NCBI RefSeq assembly: GCF_023701695.1
Contig: NZ_JAJOZC010000001.1
Span: 3,285,894 to 3,349,893 of the forward strand
Reading direction: 5' to 3'
Length of the DNA stretch: 64,000 bases
Source of the DNA: Streptomyces sp. RKAG290
GTDB taxonomy: Bacteria > Actinomycetota > Actinomycetes > Streptomycetales > Streptomycetaceae
The notes beneath the pieces were generated by a model. That model was not told the origin of the DNA and ran no database searches. It saw only the letters and a list, made by a program, of their open reading frames with translations. Positions within the stretch are counted from its first letter, which is position 1. Each line of letters opens with the position of its first letter. Of this stretch, positions 8,581 through 19,727 are shown one piece after another. The position numbers and the translations under genes were made by a program.

Positions 8581-10026
8581 ATGCCTTCTCGCGACTCGAA
8601 CAACGGTTCCGGAACTCCCCTGACGCGGCGCGCCTTCGGGACCGCCGTCGGGGCGACGGCCGCCACCGCCGCCGCGGGGCTGGCCGCCGCGGCCCCCGCC
8701 GCTGCCGCGCCCCCGGCGGACTCGGCCCGCGAGCAGCCCTTCCGGGCGGCCCGGGGCCGGCACTCCCGGCGGCCCAACATCCTCTTCATCCTCGGCGACG
8801 ACCTCGGCTGGGCGGACCTCTCCTCGTACGGGTCGCCGGACATCCGCACCCCGAACCTGGACCGGCTCGGCCGGCAGGGTGTGCGGTTCACCGACGCCTA
8901 CGCCGGATCCGCGACCTGCTCGCCGACCCGGTTCAGCCTGTACACCGGCCGCTACCCGGGCCGCACGAAGGGCGGTCTGGCCGAGCCCATCGCAGACCGC
9001 ACGGTCGGTCTCGAACCCACCCACCCGACTCTCGCCTCGCTGCTGCGCGGCGCCGGGTACGCGACCGCGCTGATCGGTAAGTGGCACTGCGGCTACCTGC
9101 CGGACTACAGCCCGACGAAGTCCGGCTGGGACGAGTTCTTCGGCAACTTCGGCGGAGCTCTGGAGTACTACTCGAAGCTCGGTCTCGGCGGCGAGTACGA
9201 CCTGTACGAGGGCGATGCCGAGTACAAGGACCTGCGCTACTACACCCGCATCCTCACGGAGCGGGCGAGCGAGTACGTACAGCGCGACCACGACAAGCCG
9301 TGGCTCCTGAACCTCAACTTCACCACCCCGCACTGGCCCTGGATCGCGGAAGGCGACACGGCCGAGAGCGCCGAGATCGTCCGCAAGATCAAGGAGGGCG
9401 GCCTCGGCGGCCTGTTCCACGCCGACGGGGGCTCGGTCGCCAAGTACAAGCAGATGGTCGAGGACCTGGACCGCTCGGTGGGCGAGGTGCTCAAGGCGCT
9501 GAAGCGGTCCGGTCAGGAGGAGGACACCCTGGTCTTCTTCGCCAGCGACAACGGCGGTGAGCGGTTCTCGTACCAGTGGCCCCTCTCCGGCAACAAGAGC
9601 TCGCTCCAGGAGGGCGGCATCCGGGTCCCGGCCGTGCTGCGCTGGCCCGCCAGGATCGATCAGCACCAGGTGAGCGACCTGCCGCTGTTCTCGCCGGACT
9701 GGACGGCGACGCTGCTGGAACTCGGCGGCGCCCGGCCGGACCCCGCATACCCGCTGGACGGCATCAGCCTCGCCGGATACCTGTTGCGGGGCGAGGAGCC
9801 GAAGGAGCGCGACCTGTTCTGGCGGGTGCGCGGGGAGCGTGCGCTGCGACGGGGCGACTGGAAGTACTACCGGGGCAAGGGCGGGGCCGACCAGCTGTTC
9901 CAGCTGGCGCACGACCAGCGGGAGCAGGCCGACCGGGCCGCCGCCGAACCTGAGCTGCTGGCCGAGCTGCGCACGTCGTGGGAGCGGACGAACGCCGGTC
10001 TGCTGAAGTACCCGACGACCTCCTGA
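8581..10026 (+). CDS. Tat-exported sulfatase (arylsulfatase family)
   Basis: This 481-residue secreted hydrolase of the alkaline-phosphatase superfamily is predicted to cleave sulfate esters outside the cell. The N-terminus has a twin-arginine signal (LTRRAFG, residues 14-20) and an Ala-rich hydrophobic stretch ending near APAAAAP. The mature part begins RPNILFILGDDLGWADL, with metal ligands D73 and D74. The sulfatase signature CSPTR carries Cys113, which formylglycine-generating enzyme would convert. Further motifs are IGKWHCGY, FTTPHWPW and FASDNGG. Length is normal. Substrate cannot be told from sequence. It is convergent with the META lipoprotein gene, 46 bases away. Confidence 0.93.
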   Translation: MPSRDSNNGSGTPLTRRAFGTAVGATAATAAAGLAAAAPAAAAPPADSAREQPFRAARGRHSRRPNILFILGDDLGWADLSSYGSPDIRTPNLDRLGRQGVRFTDAYAGSATCSPTRFSLYTGRYPGRTKGGLAEPIADRTVGLEPTHPTLASLLRGAGYATALIGKWHCGYLPDYSPTKSGWDEFFGNFGGALEYYSKLGLGGEYDLYEGDAEYKDLRYYTRILTERASEYVQRDHDKPWLLNLNFTTPHWPWIAEGDTAESAEIVRKIKEGGLGGLFHADGGSVAKYKQMVEDLDRSVGEVLKALKRSGQEEDTLVFFASDNGGERFSYQWPLSGNKSSLQEGGIRVPAVLRWPARIDQHQVSDLPLFSPDWTATLLELGGARPDPAYPLDGISLAGYLLRGEEPKERDLFWRVRGERALRRGDWKYYRGKGGADQLFQLAHDQREQADRAAAEPELLAELRTSWERTNAGLLKYPTTS

Positions 10027-10072
10027 GCGGGAGCCGGCACTCTGCCCACTCCGCCTGCCCCGCCCACTCCGC

Positions 10073-10887
10073 CTACTCCGCGGCCGAGGCGCCGAGTCCC
10101 TTGCCGCCCTGGGCGGTGAGGGACAGCGTGCGCCGGTCGATCCGGTAGGTCGTGTGCTTCCCGTCGAGCACCTGGCGCAGGGCGCGCTCCAGCCGCATCT
10201 CGGGGTCCGGGCACATCTTCCGGGTGGTGACGAGCGGGCCGAAAGTGACGGCGGAGCCGTTGACGGCCGCCTTGCCGCGGAAACTGTTGCAGCCGAGGGT
10301 GCCGTGGACGGTGCCGTCCCTGCCGAAGGCGATGCGGGCGGCCTTCTCCGTACCGGCGGGCAGGGAGGAGGCGGACGAGCCCGAGAGGAGCGTGGTGATC
10401 CGCCAGTCGGTGCCGGTGAGCGGGGCAGGGGCTGGGAGGTGAGGGCGATGGTGTCGCCCTTCGCGGTGGTCAGGGTGAGTTTCTTGTCCGTGGCGGCGGC
10501 GGTGAGCCTGCCGCTGAAGGCGCGGGACATCAGGGTCTCGAACCGCTGGATGTCCTTCTCGCAGCCTATTTCGGTGGTCGTGCCCGGTTCGACGGTGAGT
10601 GCGTCGCCGTCGATGCGGACTTCTGCGGTGAACCGGTTGCAGCCGTAGCTGCCGCTCGCCCGGCCCTTGGTGCCGATCTCGACATGGGCACCTGCCGGGG
10701 CGGCGGACCGATTCCCGCCGACCGTCACCGAGTCGACACCCCAGCGGACGCCGGTGACGGGTGGAGTGCTCCGTACGGTGCCGCTGCCGTCGCCGGAGCC
10801 GGATCCGGAACCCGACTCCGTGCCGCAGGCGGCGAGGGTGAGGAGGGTCAGGACACTGACAGCCATACGTTGTCGGTACATGGCCAT
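10073..10887 (-). pseudogene. META-domain lipoprotein, frame broken by one missing base
   Basis: The N-terminus is a lipoprotein signal (MAVSVLTLLTLAAC, lipobox LAAC with Cys21 from the first ATG), so the product would sit on the outer face of the membrane. The first META/HslJ-like domain contains YGCNRFTAEVRIDGDALTVE. After TIALTSQP the frame goes wrong. In the -1 frame a second META domain follows (APLTGTDWRITTLLSG, GCNSFRGKAAVNGS), ending LGASAAE with its stop at 10073-10075. A missing base in the run at 10428-10431 joins them. Restored length is about 271 residues with two META repeats, as in related Streptomyces lipoproteins. Role unknown; META proteins are often stress related. Confidence 0.82.
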
Positions 10888-10918
10888 GAGACGGGTGCCA
10901 TGGCAGATCCGGTTCCCT

Positions 10919-11719
10919 TCACCCCATCAGGGGCAGCAGCGCGGCGAGGTCCGCCCGCTCGCCGCTGGCGCTGACCTTCGCCGCGTCGAGCGCCTGCGCC
11001 CACTGCGTACGCCCCGTGGCCAGCCGGAGCCAGGTGACCGGATCGGTCTCGACGACATTGGGCGGGGTGCCGCGGGTGTGTTTCGGGCCTTGGACGCACT
11101 GGACGACGGCGAACGGCGGGACCCGCACCTCGACCGACCCGCCCGGCGCCTTCTCCGCCAGCGCGTCGGCGAGCAACCGGGTACAGGCGGCGAGCGCCTG
11201 CCGGTCGTACGGGATGTCCAGCCCGGCCGCCTCATTGAGGTCGTACGTGTGGACGACGAGCTCCACGGTGCGGGTGACCAGGAAGTCCCCGAGCCTCATC
11301 GCGCCGACCCGGGTGGTGAGCAGCCGGTCCTCGGAGGCCGCCGCGACGAGGGCCTCGAAGCGGTCGGCGACCTCCCCGTACAGCGCGTCCACATCGGGGC
11401 ACCCGGCGGCCAGCGCGGCGGTGTCGTCCGCGATCCGGGCGGCCCGCCCGGCAGTCGAGAACGGCCACTCCAGGAGCGTCACCTCGGGCTTGGCCAGGGC
11501 CGGTTCGGGAAGCTCCAGATTCCGGCTGACATGTGAGAGCGCCATGGTCAGGTGGACGGCCAGCTCACGCACCGTCCAGCCGCCGAGCCCGCTCGGCCCG
11601 TCGAGCTGCTGGGGCGTCAGGGCGCCCACCGCTTTACGGACATGAGAGAACTGCGCCAGAACCGCGGTGCGGGTCCTGACCGGGTCGTAGCGGCGGGCGC
11701 GCTTCTGGGACGGCGGCAT
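10919..11719 (-). CDS. SCP2/maleylpyruvate-isomerase-like protein (sterol carrier family)
   Basis: This 266-residue protein starts at ATG 11719 (MPPSQKRARRYDPVRTRTAV). The N-terminal DinB-like helical domain contains GGWTVRELAVHLTMALSHVS, the region that binds metal in mycothiol-dependent isomerases. The middle has LGDFLVTRTVELVVHTYDLN. The C-terminal part resembles an SCP2 lobe (PPFAVVQCVQGPKHTRGTPP). It is probably a mycothiol-linked or small-molecule-binding protein. Substrate unknown. A longer upstream frame (to 11812) is not conserved-looking. Confidence 0.82.
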   Translation of the reverse strand: MPPSQKRARRYDPVRTRTAVLAQFSHVRKAVGALTPQQLDGPSGLGGWTVRELAVHLTMALSHVSRNLELPEPALAKPEVTLLEWPFSTAGRAARIADDTAALAAGCPDVDALYGEVADRFEALVAAASEDRLLTTRVGAMRLGDFLVTRTVELVVHTYDLNEAAGLDIPYDRQALAACTRLLADALAEKAPGGSVEVRVPPFAVVQCVQGPKHTRGTPPNVVETDPVTWLRLATGRTQWAQALDAAKVSASGERADLAALLPLMG

Positions 11720-12030
11720 GACGGCGAGCCTACGGTGTCGCACCCGACGCCCGCTGGGACGGCTGCAGGTGTGAGGGGAGCCGGAGAGCAGAGCCCTTCC
11801 CTTCGGGACCACAGGCCCGAGATGGGCGTGCAGCCCCGGAGGGCGTACAGCCTCCCCATGGGGCGGGCGGCCCGCCGACTGGGCGTGCGGCCCCGGAGAG
11901 GCGTGCAGCCCACAAACTGGGCGGGCGGCCCACCGAAGGCGTTAGGCCCACCGAAGGGGCGGGCGGCCCACTGAAGCGTTAAGCCCCCGATGGGGCATGC
12001 GGCCCGCCGGAGCGCGGGCCGGGCGCGCGG
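11720..12030. repeat. GC-rich degenerate tandem repeats between two minus-strand genes
   Basis: About 310 bases carry no gene. From about 11818 to 12005 it is built of imperfect units around gggcgggcggcccaccgaag, alternating with gcgttaggcccaccgaag. It lies downstream of the TetR gene and upstream of the SCP2-like gene. No function is visible. Confidence 0.7.
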
Positions 12031-12672
12031 TCAGGCGGCCTTGGTCGCGTAGTCGCCCAGCCCTTTTTCGAGCAGGCCGAACCCCCGCTCGGCGAGCACG
12101 ACGGCGTCCGCCGCGATCGCGTCGGCCGATTCGCCGGCCAGCAGGCGCCGGTGGTTCTCCGTGATCAGGGCGTTGCGGGTGCCGATGAGCTGGGCGGCCG
12201 CGATGCGCGCGATGGCCGGCTCCTCGCCCTCCTCGACCAGAACATCGGTGAGCTGGTCGAAGGAGCGGACGAAGAAGGCGTGAGCCCGGGTCAGCAGCGT
12301 CGGCGTCTGCTGAATCAGCTGAAGCAGCCCGAGCGCCACCGACGAACCGCTCATGCCCACCGAGGCGTCCCGTCCCTCGATGGCGGACAGGAAGTGGCGC
12401 CGCACGCCGGCCACCGCGGACTCACCGGGCGCCCGGTCCCGCACCACCCGCGCGACGTCGCCGATGTGCTCCTCCATCGGCGCGAAGACCAGATCCTCTT
12501 TGCTGTCGAAGTAGTTGAAGACAGTCATCTTCGACACGTCGGCCGCCTCGGCGATCTCCGCGACCGAGACCTGGTCGAAGCCGCGCTCGGTGAAGAGCTT
12601 CATGGCCTCCGCCAGCAGACGGTGTCGCGTCTGGACCTTCTTGCGCTCGCGCAGGCTCATCCCCTCGATCAT
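12031..12672 (-). CDS. TetR-family transcriptional regulator
   Basis: This repressor has about 209-213 residues. The HTH is SVAEIAEAADVSKMTVFNYF (about residues 36-55), preceded by RHRLLAEAMKLFTERGFDQV. The C-terminal ligand domain is helical and not diagnostic. Possible starts are ATG 12672 (MIEG) or ATG 12660 (MSLRERKK); the second fits family N-termini better. It is divergent from a drug-type MFS exporter 120 bases away, so it very likely represses that gene and itself. Confidence 0.94.
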   Translation of the reverse strand: MIEGMSLRERKKVQTRHRLLAEAMKLFTERGFDQVSVAEIAEAADVSKMTVFNYFDSKEDLVFAPMEEHIGDVARVVRDRAPGESAVAGVRRHFLSAIEGRDASVGMSGSSVALGLLQLIQQTPTLLTRAHAFFVRSFDQLTDVLVEEGEEPAIARIAAAQLIGTRNALITENHRRLLAGESADAIAADAVVLAERGFGLLEKGLGDYATKAA

Positions 12673-12791
12673 GACATCACTGTACCAGGATGAAACTTTT
12701 CCTTGGATTAAAACTTGACTGGGTACATTTATGTCGGGAGAGTAGGGCCGACCACAGCGGCGTCACGCCGCTCCGGAGGGGGAGCCCAGCC
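12673..12791. promoter_or_regulatory. Divergent TetR/MFS control region
   Basis: A -35-like TTGACT lies at 12715-12720 facing the MFS gene. It is embedded in an AT-rich island that contrasts with the flanks. An inverted pair TGTACC (12681-12686) and GGTACA (12722-12727) flanks the promoter and is a candidate operator for the TetR protein. GGAGGGG precedes the MFS start. Confidence 0.55.
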
Positions 12792-14395
12792 ATGCCCGAA
12801 ACGATGACCACGTCCCGGTCCACAGCCGCCACCGAGCAACCGACCAGCCGGAGCCGCACCATCGGCTTCGTCCTCTGCATCACCACGATCCTGCTGGGGG
12901 TGCTCGACTCGAACATCGTTTCCTCGGCGACCGTGCCGATCGTCCACGACCTCGATCCGGTCCACGGTCTCGACCGGATCCCCTGGCTGATCGCGGCCTA
13001 TCAACTCGCCGCGACCGCCGCGCTCCCGTTGTACGGGAAGCTCTGCGACTCGCTCGGATCGAAGAACGTCTTCATCGCGGCGATCGCCACCTTCCTGGCC
13101 GGATCGGCCCTGTGCGGAATGGCCCAGTCCATGGGAGAACTGATCGCCGCTCGCGCCCTCCAGGGCATCGGCGGCGGCGGCCTGATGAGCGTCACGATGG
13201 TCGTTCTGCGCGAGCTCGCCACCCCCAGGGGACAGGCCGACGGCAAGAACGGCGGCCCGGGCACCACCTCCGACAGCGCCAAGAGCGGCGCAGGCGTCAA
13301 CGGCGCAGGCGTCAGCGGCGGCAAAGGCAGCGGCAGCGGCAGCCAAGGCGGCGGCAACTTGGGCGGGATCATCGCCGGCGCGGGTATGGCGCTCGGCCCT
13401 GGATCGGCGGAACCCTCTCCGACCACGCGGGGTGGCGGTGGATCTTCTACGTGAACCTGCCGGTCGGCATCGCGGTACTGGCCGGAGCCGTCACCCTGCT
13501 GAAGCTCCCCGCCCACACCACGCGCCACCGCATCGACTTCCTCGGCGCCGGTCTCGCCGCCGCCTTCTCCACCTCACTGCTCCTGGTCACCGAGTGGGGC
13601 GGTCAGGACCACGCCTGGTCCTCCCCGCTGATCATCGCTCTGCTCGCCACCGTCGCCGTCACCCTCGGGCTCTTCCTCCGGCGTCAGGCGACCGCGGCCG
13701 AACCGATCCTCCCGCTCTCCCTGTTCACCGTCCGGTCGATGCGGACCGGCTTCGCCATCCAAGGGCTGGTCGGTGCCGCCATGATGGGGTCGATCGTCTA
13801 CGTCATGATCTATCTCCAGGTCGTCCGAGGCGTCGCCGCCTCCTCCGCCGGACTCTTCCTGATCCCGATGGCACTCGGCATGACGGCGGTCGGTCTCGCC
13901 TCGGGGCGCCTCGTTGCGGCCGGCTGGTCGCAGAAGACCTTCGTCGTCAGCGGCACGGTCTGCGCCTCCGCCGCCCTCGCCCTGCTGGCCACCCTCTCGA
14001 CGGACACCAGCCTGTGGACCGTGCGCGCCGCGATGCTGATGATGGGACTGGGCTTCGGCCAGCTGGTCGGGCAGCTCATCGAGCTGATCCAGGACACTGC
14101 CCCGGCCCACCAGCTGGGCGTGGCCACCACCGGGGTCCGCTTCTTCCAGACCCTCGGCAGCGCGCTGGGCGCGTCCGTCTTCGGCACCGTCCTGAGCCGG
14201 GTGTACGCGGCCCGCGGACCGGGCGGATCGGCCGGCGGCATCGGTGAACTGACCGGCGCTGCCCACCAGCAGGCGCTGCACGCCTTCGTCTCCTCGACCG
14301 ACGTGGTCTTCTACTGCGCCACCGGCGTCATGATCCTCGCCGCACTCCTGGCCACCCGGCTGCCGGGGGCGGCGGCCCGGGCTCAGAAAGCCTGA
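12792..14395 (+). pseudogene. MFS drug exporter (EmrB/QacA, 14-TM type), frame broken by one missing C
   Basis: This is a proton-driven multidrug exporter of the inner membrane. Start ATG 12792 (MPETMTTSRSTAAT). TM1 includes TTILLGVLDSNIVSSATVPI, a typical DHA2 motif. Helices follow to ARALQGIGGGGLMSVTMVVL. Where the cytoplasmic loop is normally short, there is a Gly/Ser/Asn-rich insert of about 45 residues (13240-13370). After IIAGAGMALGP the frame changes: PWIGGTLSDHAGWRWIFYVN and all later helices lie in the -1 frame. Three Cs at 13397-13399 instead of four explain it. The restored protein is about 534 residues. It is controlled by the divergent TetR gene. The 3' end overlaps the convergent M23 gene by 13 bases. 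Confidence 0.88.
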
Positions 14396-15378
14396 GCCCC
14401 TCCCTGCCGCGTACCGGCACTTCCATGAACACCTTCGGCGACAGTGAATGCGTCGCCGTTCGCCGGAACACCTATCCCTCGCCAGGTGAACGGAATTCCG
14501 ACCGCCACATCCAGGTCCGGGTCGTCCATCAGCTGGAAATGCACATGTGGTTCGGTGGAATTCCCGGAGTTTCCGCACTCGGCGAGGGGCTGCCCGGCCC
14601 GGACGGCGTCCCCCGCCCGCACCTTGAGCGAGCCGCGCCGCAGATGGGCGTACATGGCATACGTACCGTCGCCCAGGTCGAGCACGATGTGGTTCCCGAC
14701 GATGGCGCCTGCCCCGAGCACGTCCCGCACGGATGCCTCGATCAGCATCAGGTAGACGAGCGCGGGCAGGGAATTCCGGCTGAGGTGGTCGCGCCGGCCG
14801 TCCGAGGCGTGCACCACCGTGCCGTCGGCCACCGCGAGCAGCGGAGCCCCGAAGGCCGGGAAGTGGTGGTTGCGCAGGGCCACGGGCCACAGGCTGCGGA
14901 ACTTCGGACGCGCCAGCCCGGCCGCCCCCTCGTGCCCCGCCCCGGCAGCACCACCTGGTCCATCCGCAGCGGTAGCGGAACCGGCTCCAGCACCGGCACC
15001 GGCACCGGGAACAGCACCGGAAGCGGCTCCACCTCCAGCACCAGCACCCGCACCGGTGGCGGGATCGGCCACGACGTCGATCGCGTACGTCTGCCCGTAG
15101 GCGTGTACCCCGTGGCTCGGCACCTTGTCCGCCGGGCTGTTCAACGCGCTCCAGCGCCCCGTCACCGGTGGCTCGACCTCCACCGCGGCCCGCGGGTTCG
15201 CCGCCGCGGCCCGGCCCCTGCGGCCCGCAGTCAGGGCGAGGGCGACCGCGACGCCCGCAGGCACCCAGGTCAGCCAGTACGGGAACGGCGGCCGGGTGAG
15301 GACGCTGATGACCACCATCACGAAAAAGATGATCCAGGAGACCCGGTACAGCACCATGCGAGCTTTGCGGACGGACAT
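14383..15378 (-). CDS. M23-like (LytM/peptidoglycan hydrolase-type) membrane protein
   Basis: This 331-residue protein starts at ATG 15378 after GGGGGAAG. The N-terminus has two membrane segments (YRVSWIIFFVMVVISVLT and LTWVPAGVAVALALTAG). A Gly/Ala-rich low-complexity linker follows (about residues 107-140). The C-terminal M23 beta domain contains LLAVADGTVVHASDGRR, NHIVLDLGDGTYAMYAHLRR and the HxH motif EPHVHFQL. The usual first metal motif HxxxD is not obvious before the domain, so it may be a non-catalytic cell-wall protein. The printed frame also reads in from the upstream regulator gene, but only because of a missing base there. Confidence 0.85.
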   Translation of the reverse strand: MSVRKARMVLYRVSWIIFFVMVVISVLTRPPFPYWLTWVPAGVAVALALTAGRRGRAAAANPRAAVEVEPPVTGRWSALNSPADKVPSHGVHAYGQTYAIDVVADPATGAGAGAGGGAASGAVPGAGAGAGAGSATAADGPGGAAGAGHEGAAGLARPKFRSLWPVALRNHHFPAFGAPLLAVADGTVVHASDGRRDHLSRNSLPALVYLMLIEASVRDVLGAGAIVGNHIVLDLGDGTYAMYAHLRRGSLKVRAGDAVRAGQPLAECGNSGNSTEPHVHFQLMDDPDLDVAVGIPFTWRGIGVPANGDAFTVAEGVHGSAGTRQGGAQAF

Positions 15379-15418
15379 GACTTCCCCCTGATGTGTGTCG
15401 GTTTCGTCGCAGAAGTCC

Positions 15419-15981
15419 TCAGGGCCTGGCCGCCGTGAGGGCCACCAGCAGTGGCACCACCCGGGCACCGGGGACCTCGTACCGCCCCGCCCCGTCGTGT
15501 GCAGCCAGCCCGCGCCGGTCAGTTGACGCAGATGGTGGTAGATCTGCCCTGTGGTGCCGGTCTCGTCGAGCGCGGCGAGCTCCGCGGCCGTGCGCCGGCC
15601 GCCGAGGATCTCCCGGAGCAGCCGCAACCGCACCGGATGGCCGAGCGCGGCGAACGACTCGGCGGCGTCCGACCAGTCGGCGCCCGCACCGCCACCCGCA
15701 GCGCCCTCAGCGCCCTCAGCGCCCTCGCCAACCGGTATCCCGGGATCCAGCAGCTGCTCGGTCAGTGCGCCGTACTGCCACTCGTACCGCTCACCCGTCG
15801 GCAGCCGTACCGCGCCCGTGTACAGCACTCCGCCGTCCACGACCCCCGCTCCGCCGAGCTGCTGTTTCAGCCCGTCCAGGGCCCAGAAGTCACCCTCGGT
15901 CGGACTCGGCGCATCCTGGCCGTCGCGCACGAGCGCCGCCAGCCGCCGCTCCAGCTCCGAGACCCGCTGCTCCAGTTCCAT
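15419..15981 (-). pseudogene. ArsR-type winged-helix regulator, frame broken by one missing G/C
   Basis: The protein starts at ATG 15981 with a short coiled coil (MELEQRVSELERRLAALVRD). It has a central segment of unknown role (YTGAVRLPTGERYEWQYGAL) and a C-terminal winged helix (AALGHPVRLRLLREILGGRR, GTTGQIYHHLRQLTGAGWLH). In the printed frame it fuses into the next gene. One extra C at 15485-15488 gives the expected ending GRGRYEVPGARVVPLLVALT, with a stop at 15419-15421, 40 bases before the M23 start. It is probably an operon with the M23 gene. A perfect 20-bp palindrome sits 7 bases upstream of its start and is the likely autoregulatory site. Confidence 0.8.
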
Positions 15982-15988
15982 TCCGCCA

Positions 15989-16008
15989 GATTACGTAATT
16001 ACGTAATC
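15989..16008. promoter_or_regulatory. Perfect 20-bp palindromic operator (two overlapping TTACGTAA)
   Basis: GATTACGTAATTACGTAATC is a perfect palindrome and strikingly AT-rich for this genome. It lies 7 bases from the start codon of the winged-helix gene and contains two overlapping TTACGTAA half sites. It is very likely the binding site of that regulator. Confidence 0.75.
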
Positions 16009-16080
16009 CAGTTCAAGGGCTGTGGACGAACAAGCACGTGAAAGCCCCGCCCGGCACGGACCGGACCCGGCCCCGCACGC

Positions 16081-16117
16081 ATCAGCCCCCGCCCGGTCGG
16101 ACCGGGCGGGGGCTGAT
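16081..16117 (-). terminator. Terminator of the purSQL operon
   Basis: A perfect 17-bp stem (ATCAGCCCCCGCCCGGT and complement) with a 3-base loop cgg begins 29 bases after the purL stop codon. There is no U tract, as usual here. Confidence 0.9.
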
Positions 16118-16145
16118 GACAAGCGGTACGGATGTACCTGCCGGG

Positions 16146-18406
<2,261 letters not shown>

Positions 18407-18410
<4 letters not shown>

Positions 18411-19087
18411 GCGTTGACCAGCTTCTTGATGATCGAGGTGAAGAAACCGAGGCCGTCGGTACGACCGGTGCCGATCAGGGGCTCGACAGCGTGCTCCGGG
18501 TGCGGCATCAGGCCGACGACATTGCCCGCGGCGTTGGTGATGCCGGCGATGTCGCGCAGCGAGCCGTTGGGGTTCACGTCGACGTAGCGGAACGCGACGC
18601 GCCCCTCCGCCTCCAGCTCGTCGAGCGTGTGCTCGTCGGCGGTGTAGCGGCCGTCCACGTTCTTCAGCGGCACGGAGATTTCCTGGCCCGCGGAGTAGTC
18701 CGCGGTCCAGGCGGTCTCCGCGTTCTCGACGCGGAGCTTCTGGTCGCGGCAGATGAAGTGCAGGTGGTTGTTGCGCAGCATCGCGCCGGGCAGCAGATGT
18801 GCCTCGGTCAGGATCTGGAAGCCGTTGCAGATGCCGAGAACCGGCATGCCCGCCTTCGCCTGCTCGATCACGGTCTCCATGACCGGCGAGAAGCGGGAGA
18901 TGGCTCCGGCCCGCAGATAGTCGCCGTAGGAGAAACCGCCCGCCAGGATCACCGCGTCGACCTGGTGCAGGTCCTTGTCGCGGTGCCACAGCGATACGGG
19001 TTCGGCGCCCGCGATCCGGACGGCCCGCAGGCTGTCCTGATCATCGAGGGTGCCCGGAAAGGTGACGACTCCGATACGAGCAGTCAC
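18407..19087 (-). CDS. purQ: Phosphoribosylformylglycinamidine synthase subunit PurQ
   Basis: This class I glutamine amidotransferase supplies ammonia to PurL. It has 226 residues. The nucleophile is Cys87 in LGICNGFQ; the catalytic His and Glu lie in [11 protein letters not shown] near the C-terminus. [15 protein letters not shown] is the oxyanion region. It overlaps purS upstream and purL downstream by 4 bases each, so the three are translationally coupled. Confidence 0.98.
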
Positions 19088-19344
19088 TTCGACTCCTCGG
19101 CCTTCTCCACCTTCACGGTGAAGTCCTCGATGACGGTGTTGGCGAGGAACGTCTCGGCCATCGCGTGAATACGGGTGAGGGCGGCCTCGTCGACCGGCCC
19201 CTCGACCTCCAGCTCGAAACGCTTTCCCTGACGTACGTCCGCGATTCCTTCGAAGCCGAGACGGGGCAGTGCGCGCTGCACCGCCTGTCCCTGCGGGTCG
19301 AGGATCTCGGGCTTGAGCATGACGTCGACTACGACGCGTGCCAC
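19084..19344 (-). CDS. purS: Phosphoribosylformylglycinamidine synthase subunit PurS
   Basis: This small structural subunit of FGAM synthase bridges PurQ and PurL. GTG 19344 ([20 protein letters not shown]) gives the usual 86 residues, preceded by a GGGAG ribosome binding site. The conserved [18 protein letters not shown] is present. First gene of purS-purQ-purL. Confidence 0.96.
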   Translation of the reverse strand: MARVVVDVMLKPEILDPQGQAVQRALPRLGFEGIADVRQGKRFELEVEGPVDEAALTRIHAMAETFLANTVIEDFTVKVEKAEESK

Positions 19345-19727
19345 GGGCACTCCCGGTGTGGTGGTGTGGTGCGGCTGTTTCTCCGGGGGTTCCCCAGGAC
19401 CCCGCGGGTCCACTCAGCGTACCTGGCCAGAAATTCTACGCGGGTAGATATCGAACGGCCCAGATCACGCCGAGATATCGGCCGCAACAACGGATGGGGA
19501 AAATCCTGCGAAAAAACCTCACCGGCAGCGCACATAGCAGGCTGACACGCGCAGGTAATTGGGTGGGCTTCACAATGCGGTGCCCACCGCTGTACAAATG
19601 ATTACCAGGGAAAGCAACATTGCCCTAAAACAGCCGACACCGGTCGGCCCACATCCGCGCTCACAGCCGGAAGGCCGGCATCCGCGCATGTCAGACGCGC
19701 CGATGCCGTAAGAAAGGACCGATATCC
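19345..19727. promoter_or_regulatory. Divergent promoter region of purSQL and lsrL
   Basis: About 380 bases without a gene separate the divergent purS and lsrL genes. It is AT-richer than its flanks. A short hairpin (GTGGGC with GCCCAC, about 19565-19587) lies on the lsrL side. Two ATATC-containing segments occur at 19445-19480. No known riboswitch fold was recognised. Confidence 0.6.

Noticed and set aside
8061..8891. Minus-strand open frames across the purF-sulfatase gap
   Set aside because: Low-complexity Arg/Ser/Pro composition containing translated tandem repeats, no ribosome binding sites.
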